Assembly: GCA_002496955.1 (NCBI GenBank)
Contig: DALZ01000007.1
Location: 3,986-25,824, forward strand
DNA: 21,839 bases
Reading direction: 5' to 3'
From: Euryarchaeota archaeon UBA128
GTDB lineage: Archaea > Thermoplasmatota > Poseidoniia > Poseidoniales > Poseidoniaceae
Positions within the stretch are counted from its first letter, which is position 1. The number at the start of each line of letters is the position of its first letter. This document shows, in pieces, positions 8,538-15,512 of the stretch. Under the pieces are notes generated by a model. It had not been told where the DNA came from. It did not search any database and saw only the letters and a program-made list of their open reading frames with translations. Made by a program: the position numbers and the translations under genes.

Positions 8538-8574
8538 GCAACAGTTCAAAATCGGCACCTAACATCCTTGTAAC

Positions 8575-9210
8575 ATGCAGCCGAATCGCGGTGACCAGTT
8601 AGTGGTGGCCGGGATGCGACCTGGTAGTCTTAATGCAACTACAAGTGTGTTTCAAAGAATACATCGTGGCACCTCATTCATTGTATTTATTGATGGGCTC
8701 ATTGTAATGTATTTATTCTGGGCTATTACATCATTAATTTCCCCAGATATTGCTGGCGTGTCTCTAGGCTTGGTCTCAATCGTGTGCTTTCTAACTTGGA
8801 GAGCATATCGTTCAAGAGTTAGTTGGGCCTATTGGCCAGCATCGATGATGATTCTGATCGCCGGTCTATTTTTCGGTTTAAATGCCCTTGACTCGTTAGG
8901 GTTAGTCCTGTCAGGCAGCGTTGGTGCCTTGTTGTTTTTATTTTTGACAGGATGGGCAGCATTGGGGTCGTTTAGGAGGTTTATGTATCACTTTAATCCG
9001 GTGTATAAATCTGGGTATTACAGCGAAAGTCATGAAACACAAGAGTTTGAACTTGAGCAAGGAGAAATGCTTGCAGCTTGTCCAAGGTGCATGGCAGTAT
9101 TAGCAATTAGGCCATCAATGCTCAGCGCAAGTGACAGATGTCCGCATTGTCAAGCGCCCCTTATTGACCCACAACTAGCAGCCAAGTATGGGTTGAGTGA
9201 AGAGCAGTAA
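8575..9210 (+). CDS. Four-TM membrane protein with C-terminal zinc ribbon
   Basis: I do not recognise a named family. The 211-aa protein has a polar N-terminus of about 30 residues, four hydrophobic segments (about 34-55, 60-76, 86-104 and 109-132), then a hydrophilic tail with a four-cysteine zinc ribbon: CPRC at 169-172 and CPHC at 189-192. The tail ends with a short acidic sequence. A membrane anchor with a cytosolic zinc ribbon suggests a protein-interaction or membrane-organising role, but no function can be assigned. The ATG at 8575 is the first in frame; an ATG at 8614 (residue 14) is an alternative. It stands alone on its strand: coaBC diverges upstream, and the actin-like gene converges with only 1 bp between the stops. 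Confidence 0.7.
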   Translation: MQPNRGDQLVVAGMRPGSLNATTSVFQRIHRGTSFIVFIDGLIVMYLFWAITSLISPDIAGVSLGLVSIVCFLTWRAYRSRVSWAYWPASMMILIAGLFFGLNALDSLGLVLSGSVGALLFLFLTGWAALGSFRRFMYHFNPVYKSGYYSESHETQEFELEQGEMLAACPRCMAVLAIRPSMLSASDRCPHCQAPLIDPQLAAKYGLSEEQ

Positions 9211-9211
9211 A

Positions 9212-10237
9212 TCAGCGTGATGCTAGTGTTAAATTCTTCCACATCTCTTCTGGAACTTCCATCGCTAGTCTTAGGCCACCCATGGCACCTAGTCTAACGG
9301 GGTCGTCAACGACATGAACGTTAACATCGCCAAGGTCGCTCAACCTGCGCTCAATCATTGCTCCGAGTCCAACAATTCCTGAGCCACCTCCGGCTAGAAT
9401 CATATTCCTTCTAAACTGGTCGTGATATTCAGGGTTTGAACCGGCTATTAACTTCTTGATATTCTCAACAATTGGGTCGACAATTGATTCACAGGCATTT
9501 TGGATGCAATCGGTAATGTCTAGTGTCATTGCTTTTCCTTCGATTGAGAAATCGACCATAACCGGTGATTCTGGAGTGGATGTGCTGACGAAAGAATACT
9601 GTTCTTTCCATCTCCTTGCCATGTCTTTGGTTATCTGGGCGCCGCTGTATTTTGATTGCACTTCCTCGATAATTTTCCTGTCAATGTAATCACCAGCATA
9701 TTCAGTGTGCATTTGATCTTCTGGGCTGGGGATAGTTCCGTAAACACGGCATAAATCAGTTGTTCCAGCACCGATATCAATCACCAGTGTGTGCTCTATC
9801 ATATCAAGAGCGTAAGCCACTGCAAACGGCTCTGAAATAATCATTGCAGCATTGACGGTTCCGGCCGCAGCGTCGAATATTGCGGTTTTGTCGACATAGC
9901 TGGCTTCCGCAGGTGCACCGACTACAGCAACAACTCGGTCATATTCTTCAGGGTCTGATAGTGAAATGAGGTGAGTGATAAAATGTGCAATAAAGTCCCT
10001 GTCTTCTGATGTGTCTTTGATTACCCCATGCTCAAGTGGTCTGTAAAGGTTCAATGCGAGCCTGTTTTTGAGGGCTTCTTCGCCGAACAGGACATCTCTT
10101 TTCAAGAAATTTCTTGCAATCGGGTCCTTAGGTGTCCCAATAACGGTTAATTCTTCTTCTTCGTGACTATCCGAGGAAACCATTACAGAGCGAAAAGTTC
10201 CCAAATCTATCCCAATATACAATACATCTCCAGCCAT
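9212..10237 (-). CDS. MreB/MamK-like actin-family filament protein
   Basis: This 341-aa protein has the actin/Hsp70 ATPase fold in its bacterial-type short form. The phosphate-1 motif is IDLGTFRS (10-17), the phosphate-2 motif is IDIGAGTTD (153-161), preceded by SEPFAVAYALD, and the adenosine motif is LAGGGSGIVGLG (281-292), followed by IERRL. Length and motifs fit MreB, MamK and related archaeal MreB-like proteins better than crenactin or DnaK. It probably forms ATP-dependent filaments that shape the cell or position cargo; there is no membrane segment. No mreC, mreD or rodA is nearby, so the classical rod-shape complex is absent here. A double-zinc-ribbon gene lies directly upstream on the same strand, 127 bp away. 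The ATG is supported by the IGIDLGT alignment; the GGCGAG upstream is a weak Shine-Dalgarno sequence. Confidence 0.82.
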   Translation of the reverse strand: MAGDVLYIGIDLGTFRSVMVSSDSHEEEELTVIGTPKDPIARNFLKRDVLFGEEALKNRLALNLYRPLEHGVIKDTSEDRDFIAHFITHLISLSDPEEYDRVVAVVGAPAEASYVDKTAIFDAAAGTVNAAMIISEPFAVAYALDMIEHTLVIDIGAGTTDLCRVYGTIPSPEDQMHTEYAGDYIDRKIIEEVQSKYSGAQITKDMARRWKEQYSFVSTSTPESPVMVDFSIEGKAMTLDITDCIQNACESIVDPIVENIKKLIAGSNPEYHDQFRRNMILAGGGSGIVGLGAMIERRLSDLGDVNVHVVDDPVRLGAMGGLRLAMEVPEEMWKNLTLASR

Positions 10238-10327
10238 ATGACTCGCCTAACTAAGCCATTGCGACATACCTTATGAATAATCCCTATGTTTTGACTCTAA
10301 TATTTGAGGGAAAACTGTCACTTTAAT

Positions 10328-10339
10328 ATTCTATAGAAT
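10328..10339. promoter_or_regulatory. Perfect 12-bp palindrome upstream of the actin-like gene
   Basis: ATTCTATAGAAT is identical to its reverse complement. It lies in the 127-bp spacer between the double-zinc-ribbon gene and the actin-like gene, about 90 bp before the actin start codon. It could be an operator. An AT-rich stretch nearer the gene (TTATTCATAAG on the minus strand, about 10270-10280) is a possible TATA-like element, but that call is weak. Confidence 0.35.
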
Positions 10340-10364
10340 GAATGTATGAAGAGTATTTTTCCGT

Positions 10365-11381
10365 TTAGCACCAAGATTCACAACTATGACAATACCAACT
10401 AGCATACTCAACGTATAATTCAGCCATGGCAGAACAGTTTGTACACTCTTTTAGAGTTTCATCGCCATACAAACTTAACACCATCTGCACATGATAAGCA
10501 TCATCGATACCTAGTTCTTGTCTCAGTGACCATAGTAGCTGATCTTCACTCGGCGAAATTATACCATCCTCTAACACCATTTCAACGACTCTACGGTAGT
10601 CTTCGAAGTCTGCTGCGTTCCTTGCATCTAATATTATGCCATTCTTCTCTGCGACTATGTCAGTACCACCAGGGTCGTCAACGAACAATACTAGTGATTC
10701 AGGGCGTAAGTCTTCATTACGCAGTTCAAATGATATTCTTGCACCACTAACATTAGCAAAGACAAGACTGGATTTGTTGTTTATCACATTGGCAATTGAA
10801 CGAGCAGTCTCTTCTGCGTTAGTTCCTCGACGCCAACCCATACCATCATTGACGTTGTAGGAGTAAAATTCTGTTCCGATACCGGGATACTCTAATCTTA
10901 TTTCCTCCCCGCCATCAAAACCATTAGCAACTATTGTTATCGCAGCAACCTCCGTTGACACAATATTATCTTCATCATCAAACATAATCATTAGTGGCTT
11001 CCTTTCTTCGGTAGCAGTATTGAATCGCCCTTGCATTCCACTCATCCACTTATCTTCTAGTCTAGCCAGTGTAGCTTCTTGTTGGTCTGTAAGATTGTTG
11101 TTGACTCCCAAGACATTTGCGAGACTGCCAGATTCGACATCTTTTTTGAATTGTTCAATCAAATCAGCATCTCTTTGATACGTTGGTATTTCTGTTGCGA
11201 CTTTTTGTTCTACGTAATCAGGATCAGGCCACTCATGTGAGCATGAAATGCACCGTAGGTATCCAGCCATTGTTGAATTGTCGGATTCTCCTCCACACCT
11301 TGGGCAGTCTCCGCCTTCGTTATAGGTTAGGTTGTCCGAGGCTTCACGCCGGCCTTTCCTAATGCGTCCAAATCCCGCCAT
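10365..11381 (-). CDS. Hypothetical protein with zinc ribbons at both ends
   Basis: I do not recognise this 338-aa protein as a named family. It has a zinc ribbon near the N-terminus (CPRC 26-29, CISC 44-47) and another at the extreme C-terminus (CTNC 313-316, CHSC 331-334, plus C338 as last residue). Between them are a helical segment (about 70-120), a beta-rich domain (about 145-245), and a helical segment (about 258-306) with EDGIISPSEDQLLWSLRQELGI, a TerB-like acidic pattern. The beta-rich part, with TNAEETARSIANVINN followed by strand-like sequence and a DDPGGTD turn, resembles a small domain often seen in phage structural proteins; that likeness is by eye only. The gene lies between the DUF35-type gene (49 bp upstream) and the actin-like gene (127 bp downstream), all on one strand, so an adaptor role for filaments is conceivable but unproven. 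Confidence 0.7.
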   Translation of the reverse strand: MAGFGRIRKGRREASDNLTYNEGGDCPRCGGESDNSTMAGYLRCISCSHEWPDPDYVEQKVATEIPTYQRDADLIEQFKKDVESGSLANVLGVNNNLTDQQEATLARLEDKWMSGMQGRFNTATEERKPLMIMFDDEDNIVSTEVAAITIVANGFDGGEEIRLEYPGIGTEFYSYNVNDGMGWRRGTNAEETARSIANVINNKSSLVFANVSGARISFELRNEDLRPESLVLFVDDPGGTDIVAEKNGIILDARNAADFEDYRRVVEMVLEDGIISPSEDQLLWSLRQELGIDDAYHVQMVLSLYGDETLKECTNCSAMAELYVEYASWYCHSCESWC

Positions 11382-11430
11382 GCACTGCCTATGTCGGTTT
11401 TTTCTATGAATGCTTTGCCGGTTGCTAGAT

Positions 11431-12243
11431 TCAACGAATTATTGCTTTGGCACCGTAACGAATAGTCCCTTCCTGAGCATATAGTCTTCGAACAACGAGT
11501 TCTACTGATTTACCAATTTCAGGTGTTCTCTCTTCATCATCGGCGAGCAAAAATACACCGTTAGGGCCATCAGTAGTCGACACCATGACGGTTGAAACGC
11601 CGCCCAAAATAGGTGCCCGAATAGCAAATTCTGAAGGAGCACCAGCAGCACTAAGTTTTGTCCAGCTGGTAATTGTGCCAAATGGTTTGATGTAGGCTTT
11701 AGATTCGCCTATGTCTTGACCAGTGACATCCATTTGGCGTTGCGGCCAGATTAGTTTGTTATGCCGTTGTGCCAACAACGATAATCTTGATGCCAAACTT
11801 TCATTGTATTGCTGTTGGGAAATATAAGCACCTTGTGAAATATTTTTTTCATGCGACTCCTCAATCCATGCATTAACTATGCTATGGTGTATATCAGGAT
11901 TAATTTCTTTCATATGATTCTCAAAACCTATTTTTGGTGCTGATTTATTTTGATACAAATCTAAGGATGCATCAGAATTACAGGAGACTGTCCAGCCTTC
12001 ATTTACAGTTTCTATCCCTGTCGCAGCGTATACAATTTGTTCCACAATTTGGTTGTCAATGTTGCAAATCTGAGGCAAGGATAATTCTATAGAAAGGTAC
12101 CTTATTAACGATATTGCCATGGTTGTGTAATCGCTGTCATAACCAAATACCGCTTTACCGTTTAACTGCCATGGTGAACTAATGGAATAGCAACCAGCGG
12201 ATTCTTGGATAAGATATCCCTGCCATGAGTGGACTTTGCTCAT
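11431..12243 (-). CDS. DUF35-type OB-fold protein, probable thiolase partner, zinc ribbon lost
   Basis: The C-terminal third (about 185-268) matches the OB-fold of DUF35 proteins: FGTITSWT, a long strand region, then PEIGKSVELVVRRLY and a closing RYGAKAII. In archaea DUF35 proteins bridge acetoacetyl-CoA thiolase and HMG-CoA synthase, where they hold the shared intermediate. Two things are odd. The zinc ribbon that should precede the OB-fold (about 155-180) has no cysteines, although the IWPQR piece still looks like the ribbon's PPR. The N-terminus (about 28-82), with GKAVFGYDSDYTTMAIS and later IVEQIVYAATGIE, resembles the start of HMG-CoA synthase-like thiolase-fold proteins, but the rest of that fold is missing. 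The start ATG overlaps the thiolase stop (ATGA), so the two are translationally coupled and probably interact. Function as a structural partner is inferred. Confidence 0.68.
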   Translation of the reverse strand: MSKVHSWQGYLIQESAGCYSISSPWQLNGKAVFGYDSDYTTMAISLIRYLSIELSLPQICNIDNQIVEQIVYAATGIETVNEGWTVSCNSDASLDLYQNKSAPKIGFENHMKEINPDIHHSIVNAWIEESHEKNISQGAYISQQQYNESLASRLSLLAQRHNKLIWPQRQMDVTGQDIGESKAYIKPFGTITSWTKLSAAGAPSEFAIRAPILGGVSTVMVSTTDGPNGVFLLADDEERTPEIGKSVELVVRRLYAQEGTIRYGAKAIIR

Positions 12244-13412
12244 TGTCTACTCCTCCCGTATAAGTGAACTGCACAAGTCGCACCAGACCCCCCAACATTG
12301 TGACTAAGTGCTAACTCAGCATCCCTAACTTGACGATTTTTCTCCACCTCATTACGCAGCTGCTTGAAGATTTCAACTGTTTGACCAGTTCCCGTAGCAC
12401 CTAGTGGGTGGCCTTTTGACTTCAATCCGCCACTTGGATTGATGCATACCTCACCGGAATTTTTCATGCCCCTAGATTCTCTGGCAAATAATCCCCCCAG
12501 ACCGCGTTCTACAAACCCTAAATCTTCAGTAGCGAATAACTCTGCAATAGTAAAGCAATCATGAACCTCTGCAATGTCTACCTTGTCGGCAGTAACTCCT
12601 GCCATCTCATAAGCTTTCTTTCCTGCTAATTGTGTTGCAAGCAGTTGAGTTATCGATGGTCTATCGTGAAGCGCAAGATAATCAGATGCTGCAGCAGACG
12701 CTTTTATCCATACCGGATCATCAGTAAACTGCTTGACCACATGGTCTGCGGCAAGGATAACGCAAGAGGCACCGTCGGAGGTAGGACAGCAATCATACAG
12801 GGTTAAAGGGTCTGCGACCATAAATCCGTTTTTAGCCTTGTCAAATGTTACCTGCTTGCGAATATGTGCGTGTTCGTTGTCGAAACCGTGAAGATGATTT
12901 TTGACACTTATGTGGACAAGATCATCATGAGTGGAGTCAAATTCATGAAAGTATCTTCTTGCCATTAATGCATAGGTTCCTGGAAAGGTAAGTCCAGCCA
13001 GCCTCTCCCACTCAGTATCACCAGATACTCCGAGCCAGAACCGCTTTCTTTCGGGAGTTAAATCGTTCATCTTTTCGATACCGCCGGCAATGACTACTTC
13101 CGCTTGCCCACTTTTAATGGCCATCCAAGCATCACGTAGGGCAAATCCAGACGAAGCGCACGCATTTTCAACTCTCCTAACAGGCTTTCCTTTCATTCCA
13201 GAATGCTCGGTTAACAGCGCGGCAGTATTACCTAATTGACTGCCACCAAATGCAACACTACCGATGTATGATTCATCGACTTGACTTGGCTGGAAATCCT
13301 TGTCCACGCTATTAAACGCATTTCTCGCAGCTTCAGCCCACATGCCTTTCATACTCAAAAGATGGTTGCCATATTTTGTTTGTCCAGCCCCGATAATACC
13401 GACATCAACCAT
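12240..13412 (-). CDS. Archaeal (SCP2-type) acetyl-CoA C-acyltransferase / thiolase
   Basis: Thiolases condense two acetyl-CoA to acetoacetyl-CoA or cleave 3-ketoacyl-CoA. This 390-aa protein has the nucleophilic Cys in VENACASSG (C85), HDCFTIAE (H284) and GHPLGATG (H335), with the glycine-rich ending HNVGGSGATC. The HDCF form places it in the archaeal/SCP2-type group rather than the bacterial AtoB/FadA group. Length is normal and nothing is missing. In many archaea this thiolase forms a complex with HMG-CoA synthase and a DUF35 protein as the first step of the mevalonate pathway. Here the DUF35-like gene follows with a 4-bp overlap, but no HMG-CoA synthase gene is in the window, so a role in fatty acid or other acyl-CoA metabolism is also possible. 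GGTAGGTC just before the ATG is a possible ribosome binding site. Confidence 0.88.
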   Translation of the reverse strand: MVDVGIIGAGQTKYGNHLLSMKGMWAEAARNAFNSVDKDFQPSQVDESYIGSVAFGGSQLGNTAALLTEHSGMKGKPVRRVENACASSGFALRDAWMAIKSGQAEVVIAGGIEKMNDLTPERKRFWLGVSGDTEWERLAGLTFPGTYALMARRYFHEFDSTHDDLVHISVKNHLHGFDNEHAHIRKQVTFDKAKNGFMVADPLTLYDCCPTSDGASCVILAADHVVKQFTDDPVWIKASAAASDYLALHDRPSITQLLATQLAGKKAYEMAGVTADKVDIAEVHDCFTIAELFATEDLGFVERGLGGLFARESRGMKNSGEVCINPSGGLKSKGHPLGATGTGQTVEIFKQLRNEVEKNRQVRDAELALSHNVGGSGATCAVHLYGRSRQ

Positions 13413-13532
13413 GACCTACCCAAGTCGAAGTAGCATTTGATTGAAGCGGTAAAAAGTGAAGTAGTTGGTATTGGCATAAGTGTAGGGATATTTTCCGTAG
13501 ATACTAAAAACAGGCTCATTCCGGTTGGAATC

Positions 13533-14234
13533 ATGCTAAGACAATGTAGGGACAAAGGTTGTGAAACGAAATTTTTCATTGGCAATAATTGCAATGTGTG
13601 TAATGAAGAGGGTAAGTTCATCATGAGCGACCGAGAATCTCAATCACTCGGCAGAATACTTGCTTTAGTACTTCGCCACGCTCCAGAGAAGTTTGGTGTC
13701 GACATGGACATAAACGGCTGGGTGAATACACGGGAATTATCGGATGCTATTTCCAATCAACGAAGACACTATCACTGGTTACGAGGATGGCACTTTGAGG
13801 CTATTGCAAATTCTGACGAAAAAGGTAGATATCAAGTAGAGGGGGAAATGATTCGAGCAACCTATGGTCACTCCATAGAATTAGAACTCGACCTACCGAC
13901 CAATGATATACCTGAAGCACTCTACTGGCCATGCGAACCTGAACAAGTTCCAACCATTCTAGAATTGGGAATAAGCGCCGGCGACCGACAGCACGTCCAC
14001 CTCTCGAAAACCATCGGTCAAGCCATGGAAGCAGGCCATGTTAGGATAGATAGACCGGCAATTATCGAGGTTGATACAGCAAGAGCTATCGCTGACGGTA
14101 ACACAATATATCGAGCAGGTAAATCCGTTTTCTTGACTACTGATATGCCATCAGATTATCTGTATAGAGTCGAAGAAGACGATCCGGTGATTGTGGAAAT
14201 TGTCAACAGATGGGAAGCCGAGGAAGAGGAATAA
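13533..14234 (+). CDS. kptA: Tpt1/Kpt1-type RNA 2'-phosphotransferase, divergent active site
   Basis: This family removes a 2'-phosphate from RNA by transferring it to NAD+, giving ADP-ribose 1'',2''-cyclic phosphate. The ATG at 13533 gives 233 aa and keeps a small N-terminal zinc ribbon (C5, C10, C20, C23) typical of euryarchaeal members; a TTG at 13437 would add residues without resemblance. The N-terminal domain has LRHAPEKFG (R48, H49) and MIRATYGHSI (R108, H113). The ADP-ribosyltransferase-like domain has HVHLSKTIGQA (154-164) and a late YRAGKSVFLT. The normally conserved LYHGT/LYHAT is LYWPC here (130-134), and the Arg of the following VGxR motif is displaced (AGHVR). The protein may be active with altered NAD+ contacts or may have a different role. 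It is divergent from the thiolase gene and ends 1 bp before the convergent zinc-ribbon gene. Confidence 0.82.
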   Translation: MLRQCRDKGCETKFFIGNNCNVCNEEGKFIMSDRESQSLGRILALVLRHAPEKFGVDMDINGWVNTRELSDAISNQRRHYHWLRGWHFEAIANSDEKGRYQVEGEMIRATYGHSIELELDLPTNDIPEALYWPCEPEQVPTILELGISAGDRQHVHLSKTIGQAMEAGHVRIDRPAIIEVDTARAIADGNTIYRAGKSVFLTTDMPSDYLYRVEEDDPVIVEIVNRWEAEEEE

Positions 14235-14235
14235 A

Positions 14236-14601
14236 TTATTTCTGAATTGTCCCGCAAGCAGGGCAAAAGTCAAGATCAGAATCGAGGTTAGCACCGCATT
14301 TTTCACACGAAGTCATCCCTAGGGTTAGTGCTTGGGATTTTGTTGCTGGAGGGGGTGCCTCTTGACCCTCCTTTTGGCTTACTAGCACTAGCGGGTCGAT
14401 GCCATGGCTGACTAGTTCTTTATACCTATTTTTGAAAATAATTGCCTCTTGTATGGCGATTTCAAGTTGTAGGATTCTTTCGTGACGTTCTATTTTGTCT
14501 TCAATTTCCATGGCTTCATCCATACTTGCTTGAAGATGTCGCATGAATTCGTCAACTAAAGGACCCTCTGACATAGTAACACTGTATTCTTTCTTGTTCA
14601 T
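14236..14601 (-). CDS. Small helical protein with C-terminal zinc ribbon
   Basis: The protein has 121 aa and I do not recognise its family. Residues of about 12-66 are predicted to be helical, with charged heptad-like spacing that suggests a coiled coil or helical hairpin. A Pro-rich linker (EAPPPATKSQ, about 81-90) leads to a zinc ribbon, CEKCG at 99-103 and CPACG at 113-117. The layout, helical stalk plus single zinc ribbon, is common in small archaeal adaptor proteins. The ATG at 14601 is the first in frame; an internal ATG at residue 10 (MSEGPLV) is an alternative. It diverges from the isopentenyl phosphate kinase gene across 51 bp, which must hold both promoters, and converges on kptA with 1 bp between stops. 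Confidence 0.68.
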   Translation of the reverse strand: MNKKEYSVTMSEGPLVDEFMRHLQASMDEAMEIEDKIERHERILQLEIAIQEAIIFKNRYKELVSHGIDPLVLVSQKEGQEAPPPATKSQALTLGMTSCEKCGANLDSDLDFCPACGTIQK

Positions 14602-14652
14602 GAATCCTTGTGAATAACAATACTATTGAGTAGTTATCTTTTGGGTTAAAGT

Positions 14653-15468
14653 ATGGCTGAAGTTGTAGTGATAAAATTCGGGGGTGGTCTGATAACAAAT
14701 AAGACCAAATTATGTACTCCTGAATTGGCAGTCATCAACGATTTAGTCGATGTAGTAGGTCAATGTCTCGACTCCGGAAAAAGAGTGATAGTTGTCCATG
14801 GAGCTGGTTCGTTTGGACATCTGAGAGCAAAATATTGGCGGTTAAATGAGGGCTTGGTTGCAGATGAAAATTTTGTTCCAGAGAAAGACTGTAGAAACCA
14901 AATTCAAGCGGTTAGTATAGTACGTAAAGATATGCTTACATTAAATTCAATTATCAAATCAGCGTTTGCTAGACGCGGTATTTCAACAACATCACTCCCA
15001 CCCCACTTGTGGGCTAAGAATACTGGAAGTAACTTCGATGGTGATATCGCAACAACATTCGCATCAACCGAAAGTGTGCCAATTACTTTTGGTGACGTGG
15101 TGGATTGTGACATTGGTAGCTTTGGCATTTTGTCCGGCGATGATTTAGTTGTTCGAATATGTCGAGATGTCCCTAATGTTAAGCGACTTATTTTCGCTAT
15201 CAAAGGCGTTGATGGGATAATGTCCAAACCACCCAGTGAAGCTCTCCCCAGTGACCTGATAGTCGAATGGTCGCCGTCGGTCAAATTTACCGGAATCCAT
15301 CATACTGATATCGATGTAACTGGTGGTATAGGTCTAAAGGCGTCTAGAGGGGCGGAAGTTGCCGCAATGGGAGTTGACGTGTTTATTGTCAATGGTGGAT
15401 ATCCCCAACGGCTAATCGATGCTTGTTTAGGAAAACCAACACGAGGCACACAAATATTCTCCGAATAA
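14653..15468 (+). CDS. Isopentenyl phosphate kinase
   Basis: IPK phosphorylates isopentenyl phosphate with ATP to give isopentenyl diphosphate, the last phosphorylation of the archaeal mevalonate routes. This 271-aa amino-acid-kinase-fold protein has the N-terminal VIKFGGGLITNK, then HGAGSFGH (49-56), whose last His (H56) corresponds to the substrate-phosphate-binding His that marks IPK within the family. FGDVVD and ILSGDDL in the middle, DVTGGIGLKA in the second half and a late VNGGY complete the fit. Length is normal. There is no clear Shine-Dalgarno sequence, so the message may have a very short leader. The isomerase/prenyltransferase fusion follows after 44 bp on the same strand, placing three successive activities (IP to IPP, IPP to DMAPP, chain elongation) in two adjacent genes. 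Confidence 0.9.
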   Translation: MAEVVVIKFGGGLITNKTKLCTPELAVINDLVDVVGQCLDSGKRVIVVHGAGSFGHLRAKYWRLNEGLVADENFVPEKDCRNQIQAVSIVRKDMLTLNSIIKSAFARRGISTTSLPPHLWAKNTGSNFDGDIATTFASTESVPITFGDVVDCDIGSFGILSGDDLVVRICRDVPNVKRLIFAIKGVDGIMSKPPSEALPSDLIVEWSPSVKFTGIHHTDIDVTGGIGLKASRGAEVAAMGVDVFIVNGGYPQRLIDACLGKPTRGTQIFSE

Positions 15469-15512
15469 GGGACGATATCAGACGAACTATTCATTTATCT
15501 AGTTCGACTGCA

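Noticed and set aside
13437..13532. N-terminal extension of Kpt1 from a TTG
   Set aside because: The zinc-ribbon start at 13533 (MLRQC...) fits euryarchaeal homologues, and the upstream part is more likely the promoter region shared with the divergent thiolase gene.
15423..15512. N-terminal extension of the isomerase/prenyltransferase fusion from a TTG codon
   Set aside because: It overlaps the IPK gene by 46 bases, starts at a weak codon, and the residues do not resemble an IPP isomerase N-terminus. ATG at 15513 is preferred.
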